A stretch of 64,000 nt of DNA from Hydractinia symbiolongicarpus (taxonomy: Eukaryota; Cnidaria; Hydrozoa; Anthoathecata; Hydractiniidae), in assembly GCF_029227915.1 (NCBI RefSeq), contig NC_079881.1:1178001-1242000 (forward strand), read 5' to 3'. Of this stretch, positions 1 through 12,019 are shown in pieces. The stretch's first letter is position 1, and every line of letters begins with the position of its first letter. The notes beneath the pieces are model-generated. The model made no database searches. It was not told the DNA's origin and was given only the letters and a program-made list of their open reading frames with translations. A program made the translations under genes and the position numbers.

Positions 1-205
1 ACATGAGACTTGTAGTTTACAAAAATGTTTTCGTTTTTGATGAGACGCTGAATAAAAGAAGTTTAATCGCCGGCAAACGAAAACCTGCGATTTCCCGTAA
101 ATCCTGGACTCGGCCCGTATAGTCAAAAGTATACAAAGAAAGTACCCAGTGAGTAAACTCATTTCCCGAACGATTTTTTAAATTATTATTTCACCACTAA
201 AACGC

Positions 206-407
206 ATGAGACTTGTAGTTTTTAGAAATGTTTTCATTTTTGATGAGACGCTTAATGAAAGTGGTTTAATCGCCGGCAAACGAAGCCCGCGATTTCCCGT
301 ACATCCCGGGCTTGGCCCGTATAGTCGAATGTATACAAAGAAAGTACCCAGGGAGTAAACTCATTTCCCGAACGATTTTTTAAATTATTATTTAACCACT
401 AAAGCCC
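206..407 (+). repeat. Example monomer, subtype B (202 bp)
   Basis: This subtype differs from subtype A at linked sites: GCTTAATGAAAGTGG instead of GCTGAATAAAAGAAG, CGTACATCCCGGGCTTGG instead of CGTAAATCCCGGACTCGG, and AGTCGAATGTATAC instead of AGTCAAAAGTATAC. Many B copies have lost one or two bases in the CGAAAACCCG run and are 201-202 bp long. B copies recur throughout both arms, usually singly among A copies, and are the best visual markers for reading the higher-order period. Confidence 0.85.
307..319. other. GC hairpin specific to subtype B (example copy)
   Basis: CGGGC (307-311), loop TTG (312-314), GCCCG (315-319) form a 5-bp GC stem. Subtype A copies read GGACTCGGCCCG at this place and cannot form it. 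It therefore separates the two main subtypes structurally as well as by sequence. Confidence 0.6.
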
Positions 408-1622
408 ATGAGACTTGTAGTTTTTAAAAATGTTTTCATTTTTGATGAGACGCTGAATAAAAGAAGTTTAATTGCCGGCAAACGAAAACCCGCGATTTCC
501 CGTAAATCCCGGACTCGGCCCGTATAGTCAAAAGTATACAAAGAAAGTACCCAGGGAGTAAACTCTTTTCCCGAGCGATTTTTTAAATTATTTTTCACCA
601 CTAAAACGCATGAGACTTGTAGTTTACAAAAATGTTTTCATTTTTGATGAGACGCTGAATAAAAGAAGTTTAATCGCCGGCAAACAAAAACCTGCGATTT
701 CCCGTAAATTCTGGACTCGGCCCGTATAGTCAAAAGTATAAAAAGAAGGTAACCAGGGAGTAAACTCATTTCCCGAACGATTTTTTAAATTATTTTTTCA
801 CCACTAAAACGCATGACACTTGTAGTTTTCAGAAATGTTTTCATTTTTGATGAGACGCTGAATAAAAAAAGTTTAATCGCCGGCAAACGAAAACCCGCGA
901 TTTCCCGTAAATCCCGGGCTTGGCTTGTATAGTCGAATGTATACAAAGAAAGTACCCTGTGAGTAAACTCATTTCCAAAACGATTTTTTAAATTATCTTT
1001 TGACCACTAAAACGCATGAGACTTGTAGTTTTTAAAAATGTTTTCATTTTTGATGAGACGCTGAATAAAAGAAGTTTAATCGCCGGCAAACGAAAACCCG
1101 CCATTTCCCGTAAACCCCGGACTCGGCCCGTATAGTCAAAAGTATACAAAGAAAGTACCCAGGGAGTAAACTCTTTTCCCGAGCGATTTTTTAAATTATT
1201 TTTCACCACTAAAACGCATGAGACTTGTAGTTTACAAAAATGTTTTCGTTTTTGATGAGACGCTGAATAAAAGAAGTTTAATCGCCGGCAAACGAAAACC
1301 TGCGATTTCCCGTAAATCCTGGACTCGGCCCGTATAGTCAAAAGTATACAAAGAAAGTACCCAGTGAGTAAACTCATTTCCCGAACGATTTTTTAAATTA
1401 TTATTTCACCACTAAAACGCATGAGACTTGTAGTTTTTAGAAATGTTTTCATTTTTGATGAGACGCTTAATGAAAGTGGTTTAATCGCCGGCAAACGAAG
1501 CCCGCGATTTCCCGTACATCCCGGGCTTGGCCCGTATAGTCGAATGTATACAAAGAAAGTACCCAGGGAGTAAACTCATATCCCGAACGATTTTTTAAAT
1601 TATTATTTAACCACTAAAGCCC

Positions 1623-4053
1623 ATGAGACTTGTAGTTTTTAAAAATGTTTTCATTTTTGATGAGACGCTGAATAAAAGAAGTTTAATCGCCGGCAAACGA
1701 AAACCCGCGACTTCCCGTAAATCTCCGACTCGGCCCGTATAGTCAAAAGTATACAAACAAAGTACCCAGGGAGTAAACTCATTTCCCGAACGATTTTTTA
1801 AATTATTTTTTCAACACTAAAACGCATGAGACTTGTAGTTTTCAGAAATGTTTTCATTTTTGATGAGACGCTGAATAAAAGAAGTTTAATCGCCGGCAAA
1901 CGAAAACCCGCGATTTCCCGTAAATCCCGGATTCTGCCCGTATAGTCAAAAGTATACAAAGAAAGTACCCAGGGAGTAAACTCATTTCCCGAACGATTTT
2001 TTAAATTATTTTTTCATCACTAAAACGCATGAGACTTGTAGTTTTCAGAAATGTTTTCATTTTTGATAAGACGCTTATTGAAAGTGGTTTAATCGCCGGC
2101 AAACGAAACCCGCGATTTCCCGTACATCCCTGGCTTGGCCCGTATAGTCGAATGCATACAAAAAAAGTACCCAGGGAGTAAACTCATTTCTCGATCGATT
2201 TTTTAAATTATTATTTAACCACTAAAGCCCATGAGACTTGTAGTTTTTAAAAATGTTTTCAATTTTGATGAGACGCTGAATAAAAGAAGTTTAATCGCCG
2301 GCAAACGAAAACCCGCGACTTCCCGTAAATCTCCGACTCGGCCCGTATAGTCGAAAGTATACAAAGAAAGTAACCAGGGAGTAAACTCATTCCCCGAACG
2401 ACTTTTTAAATTATTTTTTCACCACTAAAACGCATGACACTTGTAGTTTTCAGAAATGTTTTCATTTTTGATAAGACGCTTAATGAAAGTGGTTTAAACG
2501 CCGGCAAACGAAAACCCGCCATTTCCGTAAACCCCGGACTCGGCCCGTATAGTCAAAAGTATACAAAGAAAGTACCCTGGGAGTAAACTCATTTCCCGAA
2601 CGATTTTTTAAATTATTATTTCACCACTAAAACGCATGAGACTTGTAGTTTTCAGAAATGTTTTCATTTTTGATGAGACGCTTAATGAAAGTGGCTTAAT
2701 CGCCGGCAAACGAAACCCGCGATTTCCCGTACATCCCGGGCTTGGCCCGTATAGTCGAATGTATACAAAGACAGTACCCAGGGAGTAAACTCATTTCCCG
2801 AACGATTTTTTAAATTATTATTTAACCACTAAAGCCCATGAGACTTGTAGTTTTTAAAAATGTTTTCATTTTTGATGAGACGCTGAATAAAAGAAGTTTA
2901 ATCGCCGGCAAACGAAAACCCGCGACTTCCCGTAAATCTCCGACTCGGCCCGTATAGTCAAAAGTATACAAACAAAGTACCCAGGGAGTAAACTCATTTC
3001 CCGAACGATTTTTTAAATTATTTTTTCAACACTAAAACGCATGAGACTTGTAGTTTTCAGAAATGTTTTCATTTTTGATGAGACGCTGAATAAAAGAAGT
3101 TTAATCGCCGGCAAACGAAAACCCGCGATTTCCCGTAAATCCCGGATTCTGCCCGTATAGTCAAAAGTATACAAAGAAAGTACCCAGGGAGTAAACTCAT
3201 TTCCCGAACGATTTTTTAAATTATTTTTTCATCACTAAAACGCATGAGACTTGTAGTTTTCAGAAATGTTTTCATTTTTGATAAGACGCTTATTGAAAGT
3301 GGTTTAATCGCCGGCAAACGAAACCCGCGATTTCCCGTACATCCCTGGCTTGGCCCGTATAGTCGAATGCATACAAAAAAAGTACCCAGGGAGTAAACTC
3401 ATTTCTCGATCGATTTTTTAAATTATTATTTAACCACTAAAGCCCATGAGACTTGTAGTTTTTAAAAATGTTTTCAATTTTGATGAGACGCTGAATAAAA
3501 GAAGTTTAATCGCCGGCAAACGAAAACCCGCGACTTCCCGTAAATCTCCGACTCGGCCCGTATAGTCGAAAGTATACAAAGAAAGTAACCAGGGAGTAAA
3601 CTCATTCCCCGAACGATTTTTTAAATTATTTTTTCACCACTAAAACGCATGACACTTGTAGTTTTCAGAAATGTTTTCATTTTTGATAAGACGCTTAATG
3701 AAAGTGGTTTAAACGCCGGCAAACGAAAACCCGCCATTTCCCGTAAACCCCGGACTCGGCCCGTATAGTCAAAAGTATACAAAGAAAGTACCCTGGGAGT
3801 AAACTCATTTCCCGAACGATTTTTTAAATTATTATTTCACCACTAAAACGCATGAGACTTGTAGTTTTCAGAAATGTTTTCATTTTTGATGAGACGCTTA
3901 ATGAAAGTGGCTTAATCGCCGGCAAACGAAACCCGCGATTTCCTGTACATCCCGGGCTTGGCCCGTATAGTCGAATGTATACAAAGACAGTACCCAGGGA
4001 GTAAACTCATTTCCCGAACGATTTTTTAAATTATTATTTAACCACTAAAGCCC
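1623..4053 (+). repeat. HOR block, 6-mer, 1215-bp period, two copies
   Basis: Copies 1623-2837 and 2838-4053 match almost base for base, including the private forms TATACAAACAAAG, CGGATTCTGCCCG, GATAAGACGCTTATTG and TTTTCAATTTTG. Differences are few, for example CGACTTTTT at 2398 against CGATTTTTT at 3613, and one C missing near 2526. The composition differs from the preceding 6-mer block even though the period is the same. Confidence 0.85.
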
Positions 4054-4256
4054 ATGAGACTTGTAGTTTTTAAAAATGTTTTCATTTTTGATGAGACGCT
4101 GAATAAAAGAAGTTTAATCGCCGACAAACGAAAACCCGCCATTTCCCATAAACCCCGGACTCGGCCCGTATAGTCAAAAGTATACAAAGAAAGTACCCTG
4201 GGAGTAAACTCATTTCCCGAACGATTTTTTAAATTATTATTTAACCACTAAAGCCC

Positions 4257-7200
4257 ATGAGACTTGTAGTTTTGAAAAATGTTTTCATTTTTGATGAGAC
4301 GCTGAATAAAAGAAGTTTAATCGCCGGCAAACGAAAACCCGCGACTTCCCGTAAATCTCCGACTCGGCCCGTATAGTTAAAAGTATACAAAGAAAGTACC
4401 CAGGGAGTAAACTCATTTGCCGAACGATTTTTTAAATTATTTTTTTAACACTAAGACGCATGAGACTTGTAGTTTTCAGAAATGTTTTCATTTTTGATGA
4501 GACGCTTAATGAAAGTGGTTTAATCGCCGGCAAACGAATCCCGCGATTTCCCGTATATCCCGGGCTTGGCCCGTATAGTCGAATGTATACAATGAAAGTA
4601 CCCAGGGAGTAAACTCATTTCCCGAACGATTTTTTAAATTATTTTTTCAACACTAAAACGCATGAGACTTGTAGTTTTCAGAAATGTTTTCATTTTTGAT
4701 GAGACGCTGAATAAAAGAAGTTTAATCGCCGGCAAACGAAAACCCGCCATTTCCCGTAAACCCCGGACTCGGCCCGTATAGTCAAAAGTATACAAAGAAA
4801 GTACCCTGGGAGTAAACTCATTTCCTGAACGATTTTTTAAATTATTTTTTCAACACTAAAACGCATGAGACTTGTAGTTTTCAGAAATGTTTTCATTTTT
4901 GATGAGACGCTGAATAAAAGAAGTTTAATCGCCGGCAAACGAAAACCCGCCATTTCCCGTAAACCCCGGACTCGGCCCGTATAGTCAAAAGTATACAAAG
5001 AAAGTACCCTGGGAGTAAACTCATTTCCCGAACGATTTTTTAAATTATTATTTCACCACTAAAACGCATGAGACTTGTACTTTTCAAAAATGTTTTGATG
5101 AGACGCTGAATAAAAGAAGTTTAATCGCCGGCAAACGAAAACCCCCGACTTCCCGTAAATCCCGGACTCGGCCCGTATAGTCAAAAGTATACAAAGAAAG
5201 TACCCAGGGAGTAAACTCATTTCCCGAACGATTTTTTAAATTATTTTTTCATCCCTAAAACGCATGAGACTTGTAGTTTTCAGAATTGTTTTCATTTTTG
5301 ATGAGACGCTTAATGAAAGTGGTTTAATCGCCGGCAAACGAAACCTGCGATTTTCCGTACATCCCGGGCTTGGCCCGTATAGTCGAATGTATACAAAGAA
5401 AGTACCCAGGGAGTAAACTCATTTCCCGAACGATTTTTTAAATTATTATTTAACCACTAAAGCCCATGAGACTTGTAGTTTTTAAAAATGTTTTCATTTT
5501 TGATGAGACGCTGAATAAAAGAAGTTTAATCGCCGGCAAACGAAAACCCGCGACTTCCCGTAAATCTCCGACTCGGCCCGTAAAGTCAAAAGTATACAAA
5601 GAAAGTACCCAGGGAGTAAACTCATTTCCCGAACGATTTTTTAAATTATTTTTTCAACACTAAAACGCATGAGACTTGTAGTTTTCAGAAATGTTTTCAT
5701 TTTTGATGAGACGCTGAATAAAAGAAGTTTAATCGCCGGCAAACAAAAACCCGCCATTTCCCGTAAACCCCGGACTCGGCCCGTATAGTCAAAAGTATAC
5801 AAAGAAAGTACCCTGGGAGTAAACTCATTTCCCAAACGATTTTTTAAATTATTATTTCACCACTAAAACGCATGAGACTTGTAGTTTTCAGAAATGTTAT
5901 CATTTTTGATGAGACGCTTAATGAAAGTGGTTTAATCGCCGGCAAACGAAACCTGCGATTTCCCGTACATCCCGGGCTTGGCCCGTATAGTCGAATGTAT
6001 ACAAAGAAAGTACCCAGGGAGTAAGCTCATTTCCCTAACGATTTTTTAAATTATTATTTAACCACTAAAGCCCATGAGACTTGTAGTTTTTAAAAATGTT
6101 TTCATTTTTGATGAGACGCTGAATAAAAGAAGTTTAATCACCGGCAAACGAAAACCCGCGACTTCCCGTAAATCTCCGACTCGGCCCGTATAGTAAAAAG
6201 TATACAAAGAAAGTACCCAGGGAGTAAACTCATTTGCCGAACGATTTTTTAAATTATTTTTTTAACACTAAGACGCATGAGACTTGTAGTTTTCAGAAAT
6301 GTTTTCATTTTTGATGAGACGCTTAATGAAAGTGGTTTAATCGCCGGCAAACGAATCCCGCGATTTCCCGTATATCCCGGGCTTGGCCCGTATAGTCGAA
6401 TGTATACAATGAAAGTACCCAGGGAGTAAACTCATTTCCCGAACGATTTTTTAAATTATTTTTTCAACACTAAAACGCATGAGACTTGTAGTTTTCAGAA
6501 ATGTTTTCATTTTTGATGAGACGCTGAATAAAAGAAGTTTAATCGCCGGCAAACGAAAACCCGCCATTTCCCGTAAACCCCGGACTCGGCCCGTATAGTC
6601 AAAAGTATACAAAGAAAGTACCCTGGGAGTAAACTCATTTCCTGAACGATTTTTTAAATTATTTTTTCAACACTAAAACGCATGAGACTTGTAGTTTTCA
6701 GAAATGTTTTCATTTTTGATGAGACGCTGAATAAAAGAAGTTTAATCGCCGGCAAACGAAAACCCGCCATTTCCCGTAAACCCCGGACTCGGCCCGTATA
6801 GTCAAAAGTATACAAAGAAAGTACCCTGGGAGTAAACTCATTTCCCGAACGATTTTTTAAATTATTATTTCACCACTAAAACGCATGAGACTTGTACTTT
6901 TCAAAAATGTTTTGATGAGACGCTGAATAAAAGAAGTTTAATCGCCGGCAAACGAAAACCCCCGACTTCCCGTAAATCCCGGACTCGGCCCGTATAGTCA
7001 AAAGTATACAAAGAAAGTACCCAGGGAGTAAACTCATTTCCCGAACGATTTTTTAAATTATTTTTTCATCCCTAAAACGCATGAGACTTGTAGTTTTCAG
7101 AATTGTTTTCATTTTTGATGAGACGCTTAATGAAAGTGGTTTAATCGCCGGCAAACGAAACCTGCGATTTTCCGTACATCCCGGGCTTGGCCCGTATAGT

Positions 7201-8020
7201 CGAATGTATACAAAGAAAGTACCCAGGGAGTAAACTCATTTCCCGAACGATTTTTTAAATTATTATTTAACCACTAAAGCCCATGAGACTTGTAGTTTTT
7301 AAAAATGTTTTCATTTTTGATGAGACGCTGAATAAAAGAAGTTTAATCGCCGGCAAACGAAAACCCGCGACTTCCCGTAAATCTCCGACTCGGCCCGTAA
7401 AGTCAAAAGTATACAAAGAAAGTACCCAGGGAGTAAACTCATTTCCCGAACGATTTTTTAAATTATTTTTTCAACACTAAAACGCATGAGACTTGTAGTT
7501 TTCAGAAATGTTTTCATTTTTGATGAGACGCTGAATAAAAGAAGTTTAATCGCCGGCAAACAAAAACCCGCCATTTCCCGTAAACCCCGGACTCGGCCCG
7601 TATAGTCAAAAGTATACAAAGAAAGTACCCTGGGAGTAAACTCATTTCCCAAACGATTTTTTAAATTATTATTTCACCACTAAAACGCATGAGACTTGTA
7701 GTTTTCAGAAATGTTATCATTTTTGATGAGACGCTTAATGAAAGTGGTTTAATCGCCGGCAAACGAAACCTGCGATTTCCCGTACATCCCGGGCTTGGCC
7801 CGTATAGTCGAATGTATACAAAGAAAGTACCCAGGGAGTAAGCTCATTTCCCTAACGATTTTTTAAATTATTATTTAACCACTAAAGCCCATGAGACTTG
7901 TAGTTTTTAAAAATGTTTTCATTTTTGATGAGACGCTGAATAAAAGAAGTTTAATCACCGGCAAACGAAAACCCGCGACTTCCCGTAAATCTCCGACTCG
8001 GCCCGTATAGTAAAAAGTAT
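4257..8020 (+). repeat. HOR block, 9-mer, 1817-bp period, two copies plus a stub
   Basis: Copies 4257-6073 and 6074-7890 align at a constant offset of 1817 bp, with private markers CTCATTTGCCGAACG, CACTAAGACGC, CGTATATCCCGG, CAGAATTGTTTTC, GTAAAGTC and a 7-bp internal deletion. A third copy begins at 7891 and loses the match near 8020, where TATACAAAG changes to TATAGAAAG. Confidence 0.88.
5068..5263 (+). repeat. Shortened monomer (196 bp), dyad arm deleted
   Basis: This copy lacks seven bases (CATTTTT) between 5096 and 5097, so the right arm of the internal dyad is gone. The same deletion is carried by the copies at 6885 and 9920, which makes it a good marker for descent: offsets are 1817 and 3035 bp. 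Confidence 0.85.
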
Positions 8021-9716
8021 AGAAAGAAGGTACCCAGGGAGTAAACTCATTTCCCGAACGATTTTTAAAATTATTTTTTCACCACTAAAACGCATGAGAC
8101 TTGTAGTTTTCAAAAATGTTTTCATTTTTGATGAGCCGCTTAATGAAAGTGGTTTAATCGCCGGCAAACGAAACCCGCGATTTCCCGTACATCCCGGGCT
8201 TGGCCCGTATAGTCGAATGTATACAAAGAAAGTACCCAGGGAGTAAACTTATTTCCCGAACGATTTTTTAAATTATTATTTAACCACTAAAAACCCATGA
8301 GACTTGTGGTTTTTAAAAATGTTTTCATTTTTGATGAGACGCTGAATAAAAGAAGTTTAATCGCCGGCAAACGAAAACCCGCGACTTCCCGTAAATCTCC
8401 GACTCGGCCCGTATATTCAAAAGAATACAAAGAAAGTACCCAGGGAGTAAACTCATTTCCCGAACGATTTTTTAAATTATTATTTCACAACTAAACCCCA
8501 TGAGACTTGTAGTTATTAAAAAATTTTTCATTTTTGATGAGACGCTGAATAAAAGAAGTTTAATCGCCGGCAAACGAAAATCCGCGATTTCCCGTAAATC
8601 CCGGATTTGGCCCGTATAGTCAAAAGTATAAAAAGAAGGTACCCAGGGAGTAAACTCATTTCCCGAACGATTTTTTAAATTATTTTTTCACCACTAAAAC
8701 GCATGAGACTTGTAGTTATCAGAAATGTTTTCATTTTTGATGAGATGCTTAGTGAAAGTGGTTTAATCGCCGGCAAACGAAATTCCGCGATTTCCCGTAA
8801 ATCCCGGGCTTGGCCCGTGTAGTCGAATGTATACAAAGAAAGTACCCTGTGAGTAAACTCATTTCCAAAACGATTTTTTAAATTATCTTTTCACCACCAA
8901 AACGCATGAGACTTGTAGTTTTCAAAAATGTTTTCATTTTTGATGAGACGCTGAATAAAAGGAGTTTTATCGCCGGCAAACGAAAACCCGCCACTTTCCG
9001 TAAACCCCGAACTCGGCCCGTATAGCCAAAAGTATACAAAGGAAGTACCCAGGGAGTAAACTCATTTCCCGAACGATTTTTTAAATTATTTTTTCACCAC
9101 TAAAGCACATGAGACTTGTAGTTTTTAAAAATGTTTTCATTTTTGATGAGACGCTGAATAAAAGAAGATTAATCGCCGGCAAACGAAAACCCGCGATTTC
9201 TCGTAAATCCCGGGCTTGGCTTGTATAGTCGAATGTATACAAAGAAAGTAACCTGTGAGTAAACCCATTTCCAAAACGATTTTTTAAATTATCTTTTCAC
9301 CACTAAAACGCATGAGACTTGTAGTTTTTAAAAATGTTTTCATTTTTGATGAGACGCTGAATAAAAGAAGTTTAATCGCCGGCAAACGAAAACCCGCCAT
9401 TTCCCGTAAACCCCGGACTCGGCCCGTATAGTCAAAAGTATACAAAGAAAGTACCCAGGGATTAAACTCTTTTCCCGAGCGATTTTTTAAATTATTTTTC
9501 ACCACTAAAACGCATGAGACTTGTAGTTTACAAAAATGTTTTCATTTTTGATGAGACGCTGAATAAAAGAAGTTTAATCGCCGGCAAACGAAAACCTGCG
9601 ATTTCCCGTAAATCCTGGACTCGGCCCGTATAGTCAAAAGTATACAAAGAAAGTACCCTGGGAGTAAACTCATTTCCCGAACGATTTTTTAAATTATTAT
9701 TTCACCACTAAAGCCC

Positions 9717-9919
9717 ATGAGACTTGTAGTTTTTAAAAATGTTTTCATTTTTGATGAGACGCTGAATAAAAGAAGTTTAATCGCCGGCAAACGAAAACCC
9801 GCCATTTCCCGTAAACCCCGGACTCGGCCCGTATAGTCAAAAGTATACAAAGAAAGTACCCTGGGAGTAAACTCATTTCCCGAACGATTTTTTAAATTAT
9901 TATTTCACCACTAAAACGC
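9717..9919 (+). repeat. Hybrid monomer at an exchange point
   Basis: The 5' part matches the copy at 12549 (offset 2832), but the 3' part from about 9795 (CCCGCCATTTCCCGTAAACC, CCCTGGGAG) matches the copy at 6682 (offset 3035). The change lies near the GC-rich core. It is best explained by unequal exchange within a monomer. Confidence 0.7.
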
Positions 9920-10317
9920 ATGAGACTTGTACTTTTCAAAAATGTTTTGATGAGACGCTGAATAAAAGAAGTTTAATCGCCGGCAAACGAAAACCCCCGA
10001 CTTCCCGTAAATCCCGGACTCGGCCCGTATAGTCAAAAGTATACAAAGAAAGTACCCAGGGAGTAAACTCATTTCCCGAACGATTTTTTAAATTATTTTT
10101 TCATCCCTAAAACGCATGAGACTTGTAGTTTTCAGAATTGTTTTCATTTTTGATGAGACGCTTAATGAAAGTGGTTTAATCGCCGGCAAACGAAACCTGC
10201 GATTTTCCGTACATCCCGGGCTTGGCCCGTATAGTCGAATGTATACAAAGAAAGTACCCAGGGAGTAAACTCATTTCCCGAACGATTTTTTAAATTATTA
10301 TTTAACCACTAAAGCCC

Positions 10318-10519
10318 ATGAGACTTGTAGTTTTTAAAAATGTTTTCATTTTTGATGAGACGCTGAATAAAAGAAGTTTAATCGCCGGCAAACAAAAACC
10401 CGCCATTTCCCGTAAACCCCGGACTCGGCCCGTATAGTCAAAAGTATACAAAGAAAGTACCCTGGGAGTAAACTCATTTCCCAAACGATTTTTTAAATTA
10501 TTATTTCACCACTAAAACG
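10318..10519 (+). repeat. Hybrid monomer at an exchange point
   Basis: The 5' half (AAAGCCCATG context, TTTTTAAAAATG) matches the copy at 7283, and the 3' half (CAAACAAAAACCCGCC, CCCTGGGAG, CCCAAACG) matches the next copy at 7486. Fusion of the two removed one monomer length and changes the offset from 3035 to 2832 bp. Confidence 0.75.
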
Positions 10520-12019
10520 CATGAGACTTGTAGTTTTCAGAAATGTTATCATTTTTGATGGGACGCTTAATGAAAGTGGTTTAATCGCCGGCAAACGAAA
10601 CCTGCGATTTCCCGTACATCCCGGGCTTGGCCCGTATAGTCGAATGTATACAAAGAAAGTACCCAGGGAGTAAGCTCATTTCCCTAACGATTTTTTAAAT
10701 TATTATTTAACCACTAAAGCCCATGAGACTTGTAGTTTTTAAAAATGTTTTCATTTTTGATGAGACGCTGAATAAAAGAAGTTTAATCACCGGCAAACGA
10801 AAACCCGCGACTTCCCGTAAATCTCCGACTCGGCCCGTATAGTAAAAAGTATAGAAAGAAGGTACCCAGGGAGTAAACTCATTTCCCGAACGATTTTTAA
10901 AATTATTTTTTCACCACTAAAACGCATGAGACTTGTAGTTTTCAAAAATGTTTTCATTTTTGATGAGACGCTTAATGAAAGTGGTTTAATCGCCGGCAAA
11001 CGAAACCCGCGATTTCCCGTACATCCCGGGCTTGGCCCGTATAGTCGAATGTATACAAAGAAAGTACCCAGGGAGTAAACTTATTTCCCGAACGATTTTT
11101 TAAATTATTATTTAACCACTAAAAACCCATGAGACTTGTGGTTTTTAAAAATGTTTTCATTTTTGATGAGACGCTGAATAAAAGAAGTTTAATCGCCGGC
11201 AAACGAAAACCCGCGACTTCCCGTAAATCTCCGACTCGGCCCGTATATTCAAAAGAATACAAAGAAAGTACCCAGGGAGTAAACTCATTTCCCGAACGAT
11301 TTTTTAAATTATTATTTCACAACTAAACCCCATGAGACTTGTAGTTATTAAAAAATTTTTCATTTTTGATGAGACGCTGAATAAAAGAAGTTTAATCGCC
11401 GGCAAACGAAAATCCGCGATTTCCCGTAAATCCCGGATTCGGCCCGTATAGTCAAAAGTATAAAAAGAAGGTACCCAGGGAGTAAACTCATTTCCCGAAC
11501 GATTTTTTAAATTATTTTTTCACCACTAAAACGCATGAGACTTGTAGTTATCAGAAATGTTTTCATTTTTGATGAGATGCTTAGTGAAAGTGGTTTAATC
11601 GCCGGCAAACGAAATTCCGCGATTTCCCGTAAATCCCGGGCTTGGCCCGTGTAGTCGAATGTATACAAAGAAAGTACCCTGTGAGTAAACTCATTTCCAA
11701 AACGATTTTTTAAATTATCTTTTCACCACCAAAACGCATGAGACTTGTAGTTTTCAAAAATGTTTTCATTTTTGATGAGACGCTGAATAAAAGGAGTTTT
11801 ATCGCCGGCAAACGAAAACCCGCCACTTTCCGTAAACCCCGAACTCGGCCCGTATAGCCAAAAGTATACAAAGGAAGTACCCAGGGAGTAAACTCATTTC
11901 CCGAACGATTTTTTAAATTATTTTTTCACCACTAAAGCACATGAGACTTGTAGTTTTTAAAAATGTTTTCATTTTTGATGAGACGCTGAATAAAAGAAGA
12001 TTAATCGCCGGCAAACGAA

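Larger units (their letters stand above)
1..1622 (+). repeat. HOR block, 6-mer, 1215-bp period
   Basis: Positions 3-407 and 1218-1622 are nearly identical, including the private TTTTCGTTTTTG variant (first monomer) and the GAAGCCCGCG deletion form (second monomer). One full six-monomer unit and a third of the next are visible before the pattern changes near 1700. The monomers at about 813 and 1016 also share private variants with copies 13358 bp downstream (14171 and 14374). Confidence 0.8.

Noticed and set aside
988-1377. 129-codon open reading frame on the minus strand, also at 14346-14735
   Set aside because: It is under two monomers long and arises where two adjacent copies happen to lack stops. 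Its two occurrences are copies of the same satellite block. The residues only translate the repeat.
5466-5663. Open reading frame of 65 codons starting at the monomer's ATGAGACTTG, seen again at 7283, 8297, 11129, 13157, 18433, 19042, 36896 and elsewhere
   Set aside because: In most monomers this frame is stopped by the TAG in CCGTATAGTC after about 40 codons. It is longer only where that TAG is changed (TAAAGTC, TATATTC, TATTGTC, TATACTC, TATGGTC). The period (203) is not a multiple of three, so the frame does not continue into the next copy. No start signal, codon bias or domain is evident.
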